DNA of 64,000 bases, taken from positions 930,001 to 994,000 of the forward strand of contig NZ_CP123384.1 in NCBI RefSeq assembly GCF_040409955.1, read 5' to 3'. Below, piece after piece: positions 18,261-25,231 of this stretch; the first letter of the stretch is position 1, and every line of letters starts with the position of its first letter. Origin of the DNA: Salipiger sp. H15 (GTDB lineage Bacteria; Pseudomonadota; Alphaproteobacteria; Rhodobacterales; Rhodobacteraceae). The translations under genes were made by a program, and so were the position numbers. Under the pieces are notes generated by a model. The model was not told where the DNA came from. It worked only from the letters and a program-made list of their open reading frames with translations, and made no database searches.

Positions 18261-18518
18261 TCAGCCTCCCGCGAGCTGGCGGAAGAGATCGGCGTTGCGG
18301 CAATAGGCGGGCGCCGCCTCGGCGACGCTCTCCTGCGAGTCGAGCCATGTTTCGCAGTCGCAGGGCTTGTGGCACCCGGTGCAGGCGAGGACGGCATCCT
18401 CGAGCCCGCCGAAGCTCAGCTCCCCGCGCAGCATCTTCTCCTCGAGATCGACCCCAAGCGCGCCCGCCATGCGATCGACAAGGGTGGCGTGAAGTTTGAA
18501 ATCCCGGGTTTCCGACAT
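18261..18518 (-). CDS. DUF6455 family small protein, first copy
   Basis: An 85-residue protein opening a three-gene operon. The motif ACTGCHKPCDCETWL gives C46, C49, C55, W58, L59 in the same spacing as the other two copies, plus an extra C53. The N-terminal half (HATLVDRMAGALGVDLEEKM) aligns with the others. A clear GGGAG ribosome binding site precedes ATG 18518. Upstream are a -10-like TAGGCT and a perfect FNR box. No enzyme domain is visible. With its cysteines and anaerobic-type promoter, an electron-transfer, metal-delivery or redox-sensing role is possible but speculative. Confidence 0.82.
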   Translation of the reverse strand: MSETRDFKLHATLVDRMAGALGVDLEEKMLRGELSFGGLEDAVLACTGCHKPCDCETWLDSQESVAEAAPAYCRNADLFRQLAGG

Positions 18519-18558
18519 GGCTCATCTCCCTCATGCACGGCCGAAACGGCCTTACCTG

Positions 18559-18607
18559 AGGTCAGAGCCTAGCCGAGTCGGAGCCTGCCGCCCTTGATGC
18601 ACATCAA
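18559..18607 (-). promoter_or_regulatory. FNR/FnrL-type promoter of the DUF6455 operon
   Basis: TTGATGCACATCAA (18594-18607) is a perfect match to the FNR consensus TTGAT-N4-ATCAA. On the minus strand the hexamer TAGGCT (18571-18566) could serve as -10. It would place transcription start at 18559 and the centre of the FNR box at exactly -41.5, the class II activator position. The leader then holds a small GGCCG-TTT-CGGCC hairpin before the GGGAG site. The box sits just past the M48 stop codon. Activation under low oxygen is inferred. Confidence 0.75.
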
Positions 18608-18609
18608 CG

Positions 18610-19323
18610 TCACACCCCGCCGCCGGCCAGATAGGCCTCGGTGGTGCGGCGCACGGTGTCGATTCTCTCGGAATTCGGCGGATGGGTGCCGAGGAAGCGG
18701 TTTCCGGGATCGGGCAGGCGCTCGAAGAACCGCGCGCCGCGAATCGGATCGAAGCCGCCGCGCAGGGTGATCACCGTGCCGAGCTCGTCCGCCTCGAGTT
18801 CGTAGCCCTTGGTGAAGGTACGCGCACCGACAGAGGCGCCGAACTCCTCGGCGCTGCGCACCGAGGCCTCGTCGGCCCCGGTCATCGCGGCGATGCCCGA
18901 GAAGATGATCGCGCCGATGGCGGCATCCTCCTGCACCCGGTCGAGATGTCCGAGGATGTGGTGCGACGCCTCGTGCCCCATGACGAAGGCCAGCTCGTCG
19001 GCGTTCTGCGCCTCGCGGATCAGCGCGAGGTTGAAGGCCAGCACCGGCCGGCCCTGGCTGTCGCGGGTCTGGAAGGCGTTCGGCGTCTCGTCGGGGCGGT
19101 CGTCCACGACGATCAGGAAATCGCAGTTCGCCCCGTCGCGGGTGATGTTCCGGCACTGGCTTTCGGCCACCGGCTCGACGCGGTGCACGACCTCGGTGAA
19201 CCGCTGCGCCGCCTGCGAGTCGGTGCCCGACAGGGCGTTGCTGCCACCCGTGGGCATCGAGGAGATCGGCGCGACGGCACAGGCCGAGACGAGGAAGGGC
19301 AGTAGGGGCAGAAGTCGGCGCAT
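18610..19323 (-). CDS. M48 family metalloprotease, lipoprotein
   Basis: A 237-residue zinc protease anchored by lipid. The lipobox LVSAC places the modified Cys at residue 15. The zinc motif HEASH is at residues 117-121, inside VMGHEASHHILGH, and the third ligand is probably E177 in YELEADELG. The C-terminal THPPNSERI is also typical of bacterial M48 (BepA/LoiP-like) enzymes that act in periplasmic quality control. I chose ATG 19323 because it gives a compact signal peptide with GGAG 11 bases upstream; ATG at 19350 has no ribosome binding site. The stop codon abuts the FNR box of the next operon. Confidence 0.87.
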   Translation of the reverse strand: MRRLLPLLPFLVSACAVAPISSMPTGGSNALSGTDSQAAQRFTEVVHRVEPVAESQCRNITRDGANCDFLIVVDDRPDETPNAFQTRDSQGRPVLAFNLALIREAQNADELAFVMGHEASHHILGHLDRVQEDAAIGAIIFSGIAAMTGADEASVRSAEEFGASVGARTFTKGYELEADELGTVITLRGGFDPIRGARFFERLPDPGNRFLGTHPPNSERIDTVRRTTEAYLAGGGV

Positions 19324-19501
19324 ACGTCGGGTCGCTCCGGTTCGGGTCATGGCGCAAGGATAGGCGGCGGCGCCCGGCTGCGCCAGTGCCGCGCTGGGTC
19401 GATGGCGGCATTGTGCTTTCCGCGTCGCCCCCCGGCCCGGCGCGGGGGGCGGTACATTTTGTGGATTGTGCGGCGCCGCGCGGCAGGTCTAGGCTGATCG
19501 C

Positions 19502-19735
19502 ATGTTCAGCATCGAGCACGAATTCGACGCCACCGTGGTCACTCTCGTCGACGAGGGCGAGCCGCATCTGCAGGAAGACGTCATTGTCTCGACCTTCGAG
19601 GAATGCGTCACGGTCGAACAGTATGATCCGCGCACCGATACGGTGAACAAGATCACGCTCTCGATGACCCAGATGCGCGATCTCGTCGCCGCGATCGGTC
19701 TGCCCGAGGGCGTCTACACCCGTCAGGGGGAGTGA
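19502..19735 (+). CDS. Conserved small acidic protein, function unknown
   Basis: A 77-residue acidic soluble protein beginning MFSIEHEFDATVVTLVDEG and containing FEECVTVEQYDPRTDTVNKI. It has no signal peptide or membrane segment. Predicted mainly beta strand, then a C-terminal helix (SMTQMRDLVAAIGL). I do not recognise a domain, but its codon use is like the neighbours and the sequence looks like a real folded protein, probably conserved in Rhodobacteraceae. Its stop codon directly abuts the end of the convergent DUF167 gene. Confidence 0.7.
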   Translation: MFSIEHEFDATVVTLVDEGEPHLQEDVIVSTFEECVTVEQYDPRTDTVNKITLSMTQMRDLVAAIGLPEGVYTRQGE

Positions 19736-19993
19736 TCACTCCTCCACCCGGAAGGCCTTGTCCCGCGATGTCGCGCCGCGGACCAGCGTGAGCCTTGATT
19801 TCGGCACCCCCAGCGCCTTGGACAGCAGCTTCACCACCGCCTCGTTGGCCTTGCCGTTCTCCGGCACGGTGGTGACGTAGACGCGGATCTGCCCCTCCTC
19901 CTCGCGGATCTCGTTGCGCGAGGCCCTGGGCGTGACGCGCAGTTCCAGCACCGCGCCCGGCACGGCAAGATGGGAAAGGTCGGGCTTGGCCAT
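19736..19993 (-). CDS. DUF167 (YggU-like) family protein
   Basis: An 85-residue protein of the small DUF167 fold. Conserved features are LRVTPRASRNEI, the VYVTTVPENGKANEAVVKLL stretch (family core P-x-x-G-K-A-N) and VRGATSRDKAFRVE at the end. The biochemical role is unknown. The start at 19993 gives MAKPDLSHL and has GGAG upstream; a longer open frame upstream has no family similarity. It converges tightly with the 77-residue gene. Confidence 0.88.
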   Translation of the reverse strand: MAKPDLSHLAVPGAVLELRVTPRASRNEIREEEGQIRVYVTTVPENGKANEAVVKLLSKALGVPKSRLTLVRGATSRDKAFRVEE

Positions 19994-20157
19994 GCGGGCT
20001 CCTTCGCGGTGGTGCGCGCAGTCATAGCAGCCGGGCCGCCGCCGCGCACCCGTTCCCGCCGCCGCACCAGCCGCCCGGGACAGGCGGCGCATCGCAAGCG
20101 GTTGAATCCCCGCGCCCGAACGCAGACATAGGAGGCGACTGACTTGAGGAGATGGTG

Positions 20158-20736
20158 ATGCCCACCCCCAACCCGCAGGCGATGGACTTCCTGCTCAGCC
20201 GGCGCTCGCGCCCGGCCAAGACCCTGACCGGCCCGGCGCCCGACCGCACGGCGCTGCTGCCGCTGCTGACCGCCGCGGCGCGCACGCCGGACCATGGCAA
20301 GCTCGAGCCCTGGCGCTTCATCGTGCTGGAACGCGGCGCACTCGACCGGCTTGCCGCGGCGGTGACCGCCCGCGCCGCGGCGCTCAACATCGACGAGGAC
20401 CAGGCCGCCAAGGCCCGCGCCGCCTTTGCCGACAGCCCGCTCTGCGTCGCGGTGATCGAGGTGCAGAAGGAAAGCCCGAAGATCCCGCCGCTGGAACAGA
20501 CCTATTCCGCCGGTGCCGTCTGCCTTGCCCTGCTCAACGCCGCGCTCGCCTCGGGCTGGGGCGCCAACTGGCTGACCGGCTGGGCCTCGCAGGACCGGAC
20601 CTTCGTCGCCGAGACGCTGGGACTCTCGGACAACGAGCGCGTCGCGGGCTTCATCCACATCGGCACCGAGACCTCGGCCCCGCCGGACCGCCCCCGCCCC
20701 GACCTCGACGCGATCACCACCTGGATGGACGCATGA
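20158..20736 (+). CDS. Nitroreductase family protein
   Basis: A 192-residue FMN-dependent oxidoreductase of the nitroreductase superfamily, in the YdjA-like small subgroup. Features are the RRSRPAK FMN-phosphate motif near the N terminus, TPDHGKLEPWRFIVLE, and the C-terminal half SAGAVCLALLNAALASGWGA. Physiological substrate is unknown. ATG codons exist at 20152 and 20158; GAGGAG is six bases before the second, so I prefer it. The last bases overlap the start of the EI24 gene (ATGA), which implies co-translation. Confidence 0.88.
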   Translation: MPTPNPQAMDFLLSRRSRPAKTLTGPAPDRTALLPLLTAAARTPDHGKLEPWRFIVLERGALDRLAAAVTARAAALNIDEDQAAKARAAFADSPLCVAVIEVQKESPKIPPLEQTYSAGAVCLALLNAALASGWGANWLTGWASQDRTFVAETLGLSDNERVAGFIHIGTETSAPPDRPRPDLDAITTWMDA

Positions 20737-21434
20737 TCCCGGCCTCCTTCCTTGCCGCGATCGGCCAGATCGGCGACGCGCGCTTCCGCTCGGTTCTGCT
20801 CAAGGGGCTCGGCCTGACGGTCGGGCTCTTCGTGCTGATCTACGTCGTCTTCGTCACCGTGGTCGGCTGGCTGGTCGGCGACACCGTCTCGCTGCCCTGG
20901 ATCGGCGAGGTCACCTGGGTCGACACGGCGATCAGCTGGGGCGCGGTGCCGCTCATGCTGCTGCTGTCGATGGTGCTGATGGTGCCCGTCGCCTCGGCGA
21001 TCACCTCGTTCTTCCTCGACGACGTGGCGCAGGCGGTCGAGGACCGGCACTACCCCGCGCTCGGTCCGGCCACCGAGGTCGGCTTCGGCGAGGCGATGCG
21101 CGACACGCTGAGCTTCCTCGGCGTGATGATCGGGGCGAATATCGTGGCGTTGGTGCTCTACATCTTCTTCGCGCCCTTCGCGCCCTTCATCTTCTGGGGG
21201 CTGAACGGCTTCCTGCTGGGGCGGGAATACTTCACCCTCGCCGCGATGCGCCGCGTCGGGCGGGAACAGGCGGGCGTGCTGCGCCGCCGTCACCTCGTGA
21301 CGATCTGGATCGCCGGTGTGCTGATGGCGCTGCCGCTGACGGTGCCGCTGGTGAACCTGCTGATCCCGATCCTCGGGGCCGCGACCTTTACCCACCTCTT
21401 CCACCGGCTGCAGGGCGAGCGCCCCGCAGGCTAA
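20733..21434 (+). CDS. EI24 domain (CysZ-like) membrane protein
   Basis: A 233-residue membrane protein with four to six predicted transmembrane helices, matching the EI24/CysZ family (FLDDVAQAVEDRHYPAL and APFIFWGLNGFLLGREYF are characteristic). CysZ in E. coli takes up sulfate, but most alphaproteobacterial members are uncharacterised, so I do not assign sulfate transport. ATGA overlap with the nitroreductase gene makes a two-gene operon. It ends 19 bases before the convergent DUF1467 gene. Confidence 0.82.
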   Translation: MIPASFLAAIGQIGDARFRSVLLKGLGLTVGLFVLIYVVFVTVVGWLVGDTVSLPWIGEVTWVDTAISWGAVPLMLLLSMVLMVPVASAITSFFLDDVAQAVEDRHYPALGPATEVGFGEAMRDTLSFLGVMIGANIVALVLYIFFAPFAPFIFWGLNGFLLGREYFTLAAMRRVGREQAGVLRRRHLVTIWIAGVLMALPLTVPLVNLLIPILGAATFTHLFHRLQGERPAG

Positions 21435-21453
21435 GCGCAAGCGTCTGGCGGGG

Positions 21454-21747
21454 TCACCCGCCAGCCGAGACCGGCGGGCCCATCCGGTTGAACATCCAGC
21501 CGTCGATGTCCCGCACCGAGATCATCCCGCTGAAGATGATCGCGGCGAAAATCCCCCAGAGCAAGACAGAGATGCCCGTGGTGATCCAGGCCTTGCGCTT
21601 GAGGTTGTGCACCTCGGGGCTGCCTGCATGGGTGCCGGGCACGATCTGGCCGAGATCGCCCTGCGTCTTCAGCCGCACGGGGATCACGCAGAGGAAGGTC
21701 ATGAACCAGATGACCGCGAAGAGCACGATGCCGGAGGTGATTGCCAT
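21454..21747 (-). CDS. DUF1467 family membrane protein
   Basis: A 97-residue protein with two transmembrane helices (about residues 5-24 and 54-74) joined by a hydrophilic loop, VRLKTQGDLGQIVPGTHAGS. This matches DUF1467, a family of unknown role in alphaproteobacteria that commonly follows methylmalonyl-CoA epimerase, as here with a 9-base gap. Link to propionyl-CoA metabolism is by neighbourhood only. Confidence 0.87.
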   Translation of the reverse strand: MAITSGIVLFAVIWFMTFLCVIPVRLKTQGDLGQIVPGTHAGSPEVHNLKRKAWITTGISVLLWGIFAAIIFSGMISVRDIDGWMFNRMGPPVSAGG

Positions 21748-21756
21748 GATGCGCCC

Positions 21757-22161
21757 TCAGACCTGCTCGAGCTCGACGAGCGTGCCCTGGAAATCCTTCG
21801 GATGCAGGAACAGCACCGGCTTGCCATGCGCGCCGATCTTCGGCTCGCCGCTGCCCAGCACCCGTGCGCCCTGCGCCTTCAGGTGATCGCGCGCGGCGAG
21901 GATGTCCTCGACCTCGTAGCAGACGTGGTGAATGCCGCCCGAGGGGTTCTTTTCCAGGAAGCCGTTGATCGGGGACTCGTCGCCCAGCGGGTAGAGCAGC
22001 TCGATCTTGGTGTTCGGCAGCTCGATGAACACCACCGTCACGCCGTGATCCGGCTCGTCCTGCGGCGCGCCGACTGTGGCGCCCAGCGTGTCACGGTACA
22101 TCGCCGAGGCCGCCTCGAGATCGGGCACGGCAATGGCGACATGGTTGAGACGACCGATCAT
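21757..22161 (-). CDS. mce: Methylmalonyl-CoA epimerase
   Basis: A 134-residue protein of the vicinal-oxygen-chelate (glyoxalase) fold. It converts (2R)- and (2S)-methylmalonyl-CoA, linking propionyl-CoA (or the ethylmalonyl-CoA pathway) to succinyl-CoA. Metal-ligand regions are visible: NHVAIAV (His near residue 6), GGIHHVCYEV (His around 86) and the final GTLVELEQ (Glu). The paired beta-alpha-beta repeats and length match family members. It is first in a two-gene operon with DUF1467. Confidence 0.92.
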   Translation of the reverse strand: MIGRLNHVAIAVPDLEAASAMYRDTLGATVGAPQDEPDHGVTVVFIELPNTKIELLYPLGDESPINGFLEKNPSGGIHHVCYEVEDILAARDHLKAQGARVLGSGEPKIGAHGKPVLFLHPKDFQGTLVELEQV

Positions 22162-22303
22162 GACACTCTCCCTCGAATCCTCGCGTCGCCCGGTTATCGC
22201 GCGGCGGGCCCCTGCCCCGCAAGCCGGGTGCGTCCATTAACCGCCCATTAGGCACGGGGGCGCAGGATGGGCGGGCCCGAGCACCCCAAGGACGGAGGCC
22301 AGC

Positions 22304-23038
22304 ATGACCGAGAGCGACATGACCGAAAGCGACCGCAACACGCCCTTTCCGCCGCGCCCCACCGCCACGCGGCCCCTGCTCGGCATGACCGTGCTGGCGG
22401 TCGAGGACAGCCGCTATGCCTGCGACGCGCTGCGCCTGATGGCGCTGCGCAGCGGCGCGCGCATCCGGCGGGCCGACTGTCTCGAGGCGGCGCGGCGGCA
22501 CCTGTCGCTCTACCGGCCGACGGTGGCGGTGGTCGACCTCGGCCTGCCCGACGGCTCCGGGGCCCAGCTGATCACCGAGCTGGCGTCGCAGAGCCCGCGC
22601 CTGTCGGTGGTGCTGGGGACCAGCGGCGATCCCTTTGCCGAGAACCTGATGCGCGCCGCCGGAGCCGACGGCTTTCTCGAGAAGCCGCTGAGCAGCCTGC
22701 TCGATTTCCAGAATGCGATCCTTGCCGCCCTGCCCGCCAGCCGCAGGCCCTGCGGCATCCGGCTTGTCCCCGACGATCCGATCTGCCCCGACCCGCTGGC
22801 CTATCGCGACGACATCGCCCATGCCGCCGCGCTGCTGCGCGAAGAGCCCGAGCCGGAGCTCACGGATTACCTCGCGCAGTTCCTCGGCGGGCTCGCGCGC
22901 AGCGCCGGGGACTCGGCGCTCGAGACGGCGGCGCTGCGCCTCGCCGCGGCGCGGGCCGACCCCGGCCCCGCCTCCGCCGCGCTGGCGCAGCTTTCCGCCC
23001 TGCTGCAGCAGCGGCTCGCCACCCGCGTCGCCATCTGA
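22304..23038 (+). CDS. Response regulator with receiver domain and unassigned C-terminal half
   Basis: A 244-residue protein. Residues about 25-145 form a CheY-like receiver: acidic pair E34/D35 (AVEDSR), phospho-acceptor D78 (VVDLGLPDGSG), T106 and K127 (EKP). The C-terminal 100 residues are helical and Ala/Leu-rich with no helix-turn-helix or output enzyme that I recognise, so it may work by protein-protein contact. No histidine kinase lies nearby. Start ATG 22304 follows GGAGG by five bases; an ATG five codons later is possible. A hemerythrin gene follows after 81 bases on the same strand. Confidence 0.82.
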   Translation: MTESDMTESDRNTPFPPRPTATRPLLGMTVLAVEDSRYACDALRLMALRSGARIRRADCLEAARRHLSLYRPTVAVVDLGLPDGSGAQLITELASQSPRLSVVLGTSGDPFAENLMRAAGADGFLEKPLSSLLDFQNAILAALPASRRPCGIRLVPDDPICPDPLAYRDDIAHAAALLREEPEPELTDYLAQFLGGLARSAGDSALETAALRLAAARADPGPASAALAQLSALLQQRLATRVAI

Positions 23039-23119
23039 CCCGGCAGCGGGCCGCCGCCCGGAACCGGGCGCGCGTCCTTCGCGTTTCGGCCCCAAAGCCA
23101 CCCTCACGCGGAGAGCCCC

Positions 23120-23596
23120 ATGACCTCGATCTACGACGCCATCAGGAAGGACCACGACACCCATCGCAAGCTGCTGGACCGCATCGACCAGACCCAGGGC
23201 GACAGCCCCGAGCGGCGCGAGGCCTGGACGGCCTTCTACCGGGACATCAAGTCCCACTCCGCCGCCGAGGAGGAGGAGTTCTACGCCGAGCTTATGAAGC
23301 ACACCTGGGGCCAGGACGCCGCCCGCCACTCGGTGCACGAACACGCCGAGATGGACGAGATCCTCGAGGAGCTGAACGAGATGGACATGTCCTCTCCAGG
23401 CTGGCTGACCCGTTTCCGCACGCTCAAGCACGATTACGAGCACCATATGGACGAGGAGGAGGACGAGGTCTTCACCCGCGCCCGCAAGGTGGTCGGCGAG
23501 GAGGACAACGACGCCTACGGCAAGCGCTTCCTCGCGCGCAAGAAGAAGGAAATGGGCCTGATCGAGGAAAAGAAGGAAGACCACCTCGAGGACTGA
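23120..23596 (+). CDS. Hemerythrin domain-containing protein
   Basis: A 158-residue, very acidic, helical protein with a hemerythrin HHE domain. Candidate di-iron ligands are spread over the helices: KDHDTHRKLLDRI (His 12 and 15), HSAAEEEEFYAEL (His 47, Glu 52), SVHEHAEMDEIL, and DYEHHMDEEEDEVF. In other bacteria such proteins bind oxygen or nitric oxide or sense iron. The C terminus is a charged Lys/Glu tail. It may share a transcript with the response regulator 81 bases upstream. Ligand and role cannot be told from sequence. Confidence 0.87.
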   Translation: MTSIYDAIRKDHDTHRKLLDRIDQTQGDSPERREAWTAFYRDIKSHSAAEEEEFYAELMKHTWGQDAARHSVHEHAEMDEILEELNEMDMSSPGWLTRFRTLKHDYEHHMDEEEDEVFTRARKVVGEEDNDAYGKRFLARKKKEMGLIEEKKEDHLED

Positions 23597-23765
23597 ACCC
23601 CGGCCCGGACCATCCCCTGCCGCAGGCCCGGCGCGCCCGGGCCAGCCGCCGCGACGGCGCCGCAACGTCGAGGCAGTTTCCCGCCTTCCCCAACGTCGAA
23701 TCGTTCCATTTTTGTTCGCGAGCTGGCATAGAGCGCGAATGCCCCGCGCGGGGCACGAAAGCCGC

Positions 23766-23801
23766 GTGACATTCGGACGATCAGGGGTCTATATTTCGAC
23801 G
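23766..23801 (+). promoter_or_regulatory. Putative leaderless promoter of the MT-A70 gene
   Basis: GTGACA (23766-23771) and TATATT (23790-23795) make a plausible sigma70 pair with 18-base spacing. Transcription would start at about 23802, which is the A of the methyltransferase ATG. No Shine-Dalgarno sequence lies between the -10 and the ATG. A leaderless transcript is therefore predicted. Confidence 0.5.
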
Positions 23802-24434
23802 ATGACACAAAGCGCTGCGCAACATCTGTCCGAGTTTCTGGGTGAAGACCGGTTCGCCACCGTGATGGCGGACCCGCCGTGGCGGTTTGCCAACCGTACC
23901 GGCAAGGTTGCGCCCGAGCACAAGCGCCTTGCGCGCTACCCCACGATGACGCTGGACGAGATCTGCGCGCTGCCGGTGGCCGGCCACCTGCAGGACGCGG
24001 CGCATTGCTACCTCTGGGTGCCGAACGCGCTGCTGCCCGAGGGGCTGCAGGTGCTGCGCTCCTGGGGGTTCGAGTACCGCTCGAACATCGTCTGGCACAA
24101 GATCCGCAAGGATGGCGGCTCGGACGGGCGCGGCGTGGGATTCTACTTCCGCAACGTGACCGAACTGCTGCTCTTCGGCACCCGCGGCACCGGCGTTCCC
24201 GCCGCGCTGGCGGACCCTCATCGCGTCAACCTCATGCAGACCCGCAAGCGCGAGCATTCGCGCAAGCCGGACGAGCAGTACGAGCTGATCGAGAGCTGCT
24301 CGAAGGGCTCCTACCTCGAGATGTTCGGCCGCGGCGTGCGCGAGGGCTGGACGGTCTGGGGCAACCAGGCCGACGCCGACTACAAGCCCACCTGGAAGAC
24401 CTACAGCTACAATTCGAGCGTCGCGGCGGAGTGA
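23802..24434 (+). CDS. MT-A70 family adenine-N6 methyltransferase, probable modification enzyme
   Basis: A 210-residue SAM-dependent methyltransferase with the MT-A70 catalytic motif DPPW (residues 24-27, VMADPPWRF). Other family features are YPTMTLDEICALPV, SNIVWHKIRKDGG, FYFRNVTELLLFGTRG and EHSRKPDEQYELIESCSKG, with VWGNQ near the end. Bacterial members methylate adenine N6 in DNA (M.MunI belongs to this family). It converges, 60 bases apart, on a BglII-type nuclease gene, so I read it as the protective half of a type II restriction-modification pair. No Shine-Dalgarno precedes ATG 23802. Alternatively, it could be a solitary regulatory methylase. Confidence 0.85.
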   Translation: MTQSAAQHLSEFLGEDRFATVMADPPWRFANRTGKVAPEHKRLARYPTMTLDEICALPVAGHLQDAAHCYLWVPNALLPEGLQVLRSWGFEYRSNIVWHKIRKDGGSDGRGVGFYFRNVTELLLFGTRGTGVPAALADPHRVNLMQTRKREHSRKPDEQYELIESCSKGSYLEMFGRGVREGWTVWGNQADADYKPTWKTYSYNSSVAAE

Positions 24435-24494
24435 TCCGCGCCGCCGCCGCTTTCCCGTAATGTGAACTTGGCGCTGGCCGCCCCGCGCCGCGGG

Positions 24495-25226
24495 TCAGCC
24501 CTGCAGGATCGCGTCCGGAAGGCCGATCAACACCAGCGGACACGGGTTGCCGACGCCGCGGCGCACCCGCTCGTCGAGCTTCGACCAATGCGTGGTCGCC
24601 GTGCCGAACTTGTCGGCGACGAACTTGCGCGCGAAGGCCTCGGGGAAGGTCATGCCCTTGGCCACCTGCGCCTCGACCGCGGTGCGCTGCTTCGAGGTGC
24701 GGTCGCCGATGCCGAGCCGTTGCAGGTCTTCCTCGGACTGCAGCCCGTTCGCCTCGAGCCAGCCGCGGATGCGCGGCAGCATGCGGTCCTGCAGCGAGGA
24801 GCCGCGGGTCACCACGATGCCGAGCGAGATCGCCGACTGCGCGTGCAGGCGCTGGAAATTCTCGAGATCGCGGTCGAAGAACGGATCCTTGTTGTTCCAC
24901 TCGATCTCGAGCGCCAGCCGCCCCGCCCCGGCGCGGCGCACGTGGTCGATCTCGTGCGAGATCGCCTCGCGCTCGACGCCGTCGACGATGGTCTGGACAA
25001 GGAAGTTGTGCTTTTCCCAACCGCGGGCGCTGAGCGCGCGCCGCAGCCGCTGGGTCTGCCCCGACTCGCCGCCGCCGCCGGCGATCAGCTCCGACAGTTC
25101 GATGGTGAACTCCGAGAGCGTCTCGACCAGCTCCGCCGTCTCGTCGGGGAAGTCGACGCTCAGGATCGCCGCGGCATGGTTGCGCACTTCGACATCGAAG
25201 CCGCGGGATCTGAGCGTCTCGAGCAT
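24495..25226 (-). CDS. BglII/BstYI-family type II restriction endonuclease (probable)
   Basis: A 243-residue protein resembling the BglII nuclease family. The catalytic region EIDHVRR-x6-ALEIEWNNKDPFFDRDLENF supplies D94, E107 and E109, a D-x12-E-x-E arrangement. It has Glu in place of the usual catalytic Lys, as in BamHI, and is close to the D...ExQ of BglII. Enzymes of this group cut GATC-centred sites such as RGATCY; the actual site is unknown. ATG 25226 has GGAG at 8 bases, formed by the last codons of aspS. A GTG at 25235 overlapping the aspS stop is the alternative. It converges on the MT-A70 methyltransferase. Confidence 0.75.
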   Translation of the reverse strand: MLETLRSRGFDVEVRNHAAAILSVDFPDETAELVETLSEFTIELSELIAGGGGESGQTQRLRRALSARGWEKHNFLVQTIVDGVEREAISHEIDHVRRAGAGRLALEIEWNNKDPFFDRDLENFQRLHAQSAISLGIVVTRGSSLQDRMLPRIRGWLEANGLQSEEDLQRLGIGDRTSKQRTAVEAQVAKGMTFPEAFARKFVADKFGTATTHWSKLDERVRRGVGNPCPLVLIGLPDAILQG

Positions 25227-25231
25227 CAAGG

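Noticed and set aside
23655..23700. CAACGTCGA occurring twice, about 25 bases apart, upstream of the methyltransferase
   Set aside because: Nine bases only and without dyad symmetry; cannot be told from chance in GC-rich DNA.
24490..25230. Reading the nuclease as a generic unknown protein or a BamHI homologue
   Set aside because: The ExE active site is BamHI-like, but the surrounding EIEWNNKDPFFDRDL sequence fits the BglII/BstYI family better.
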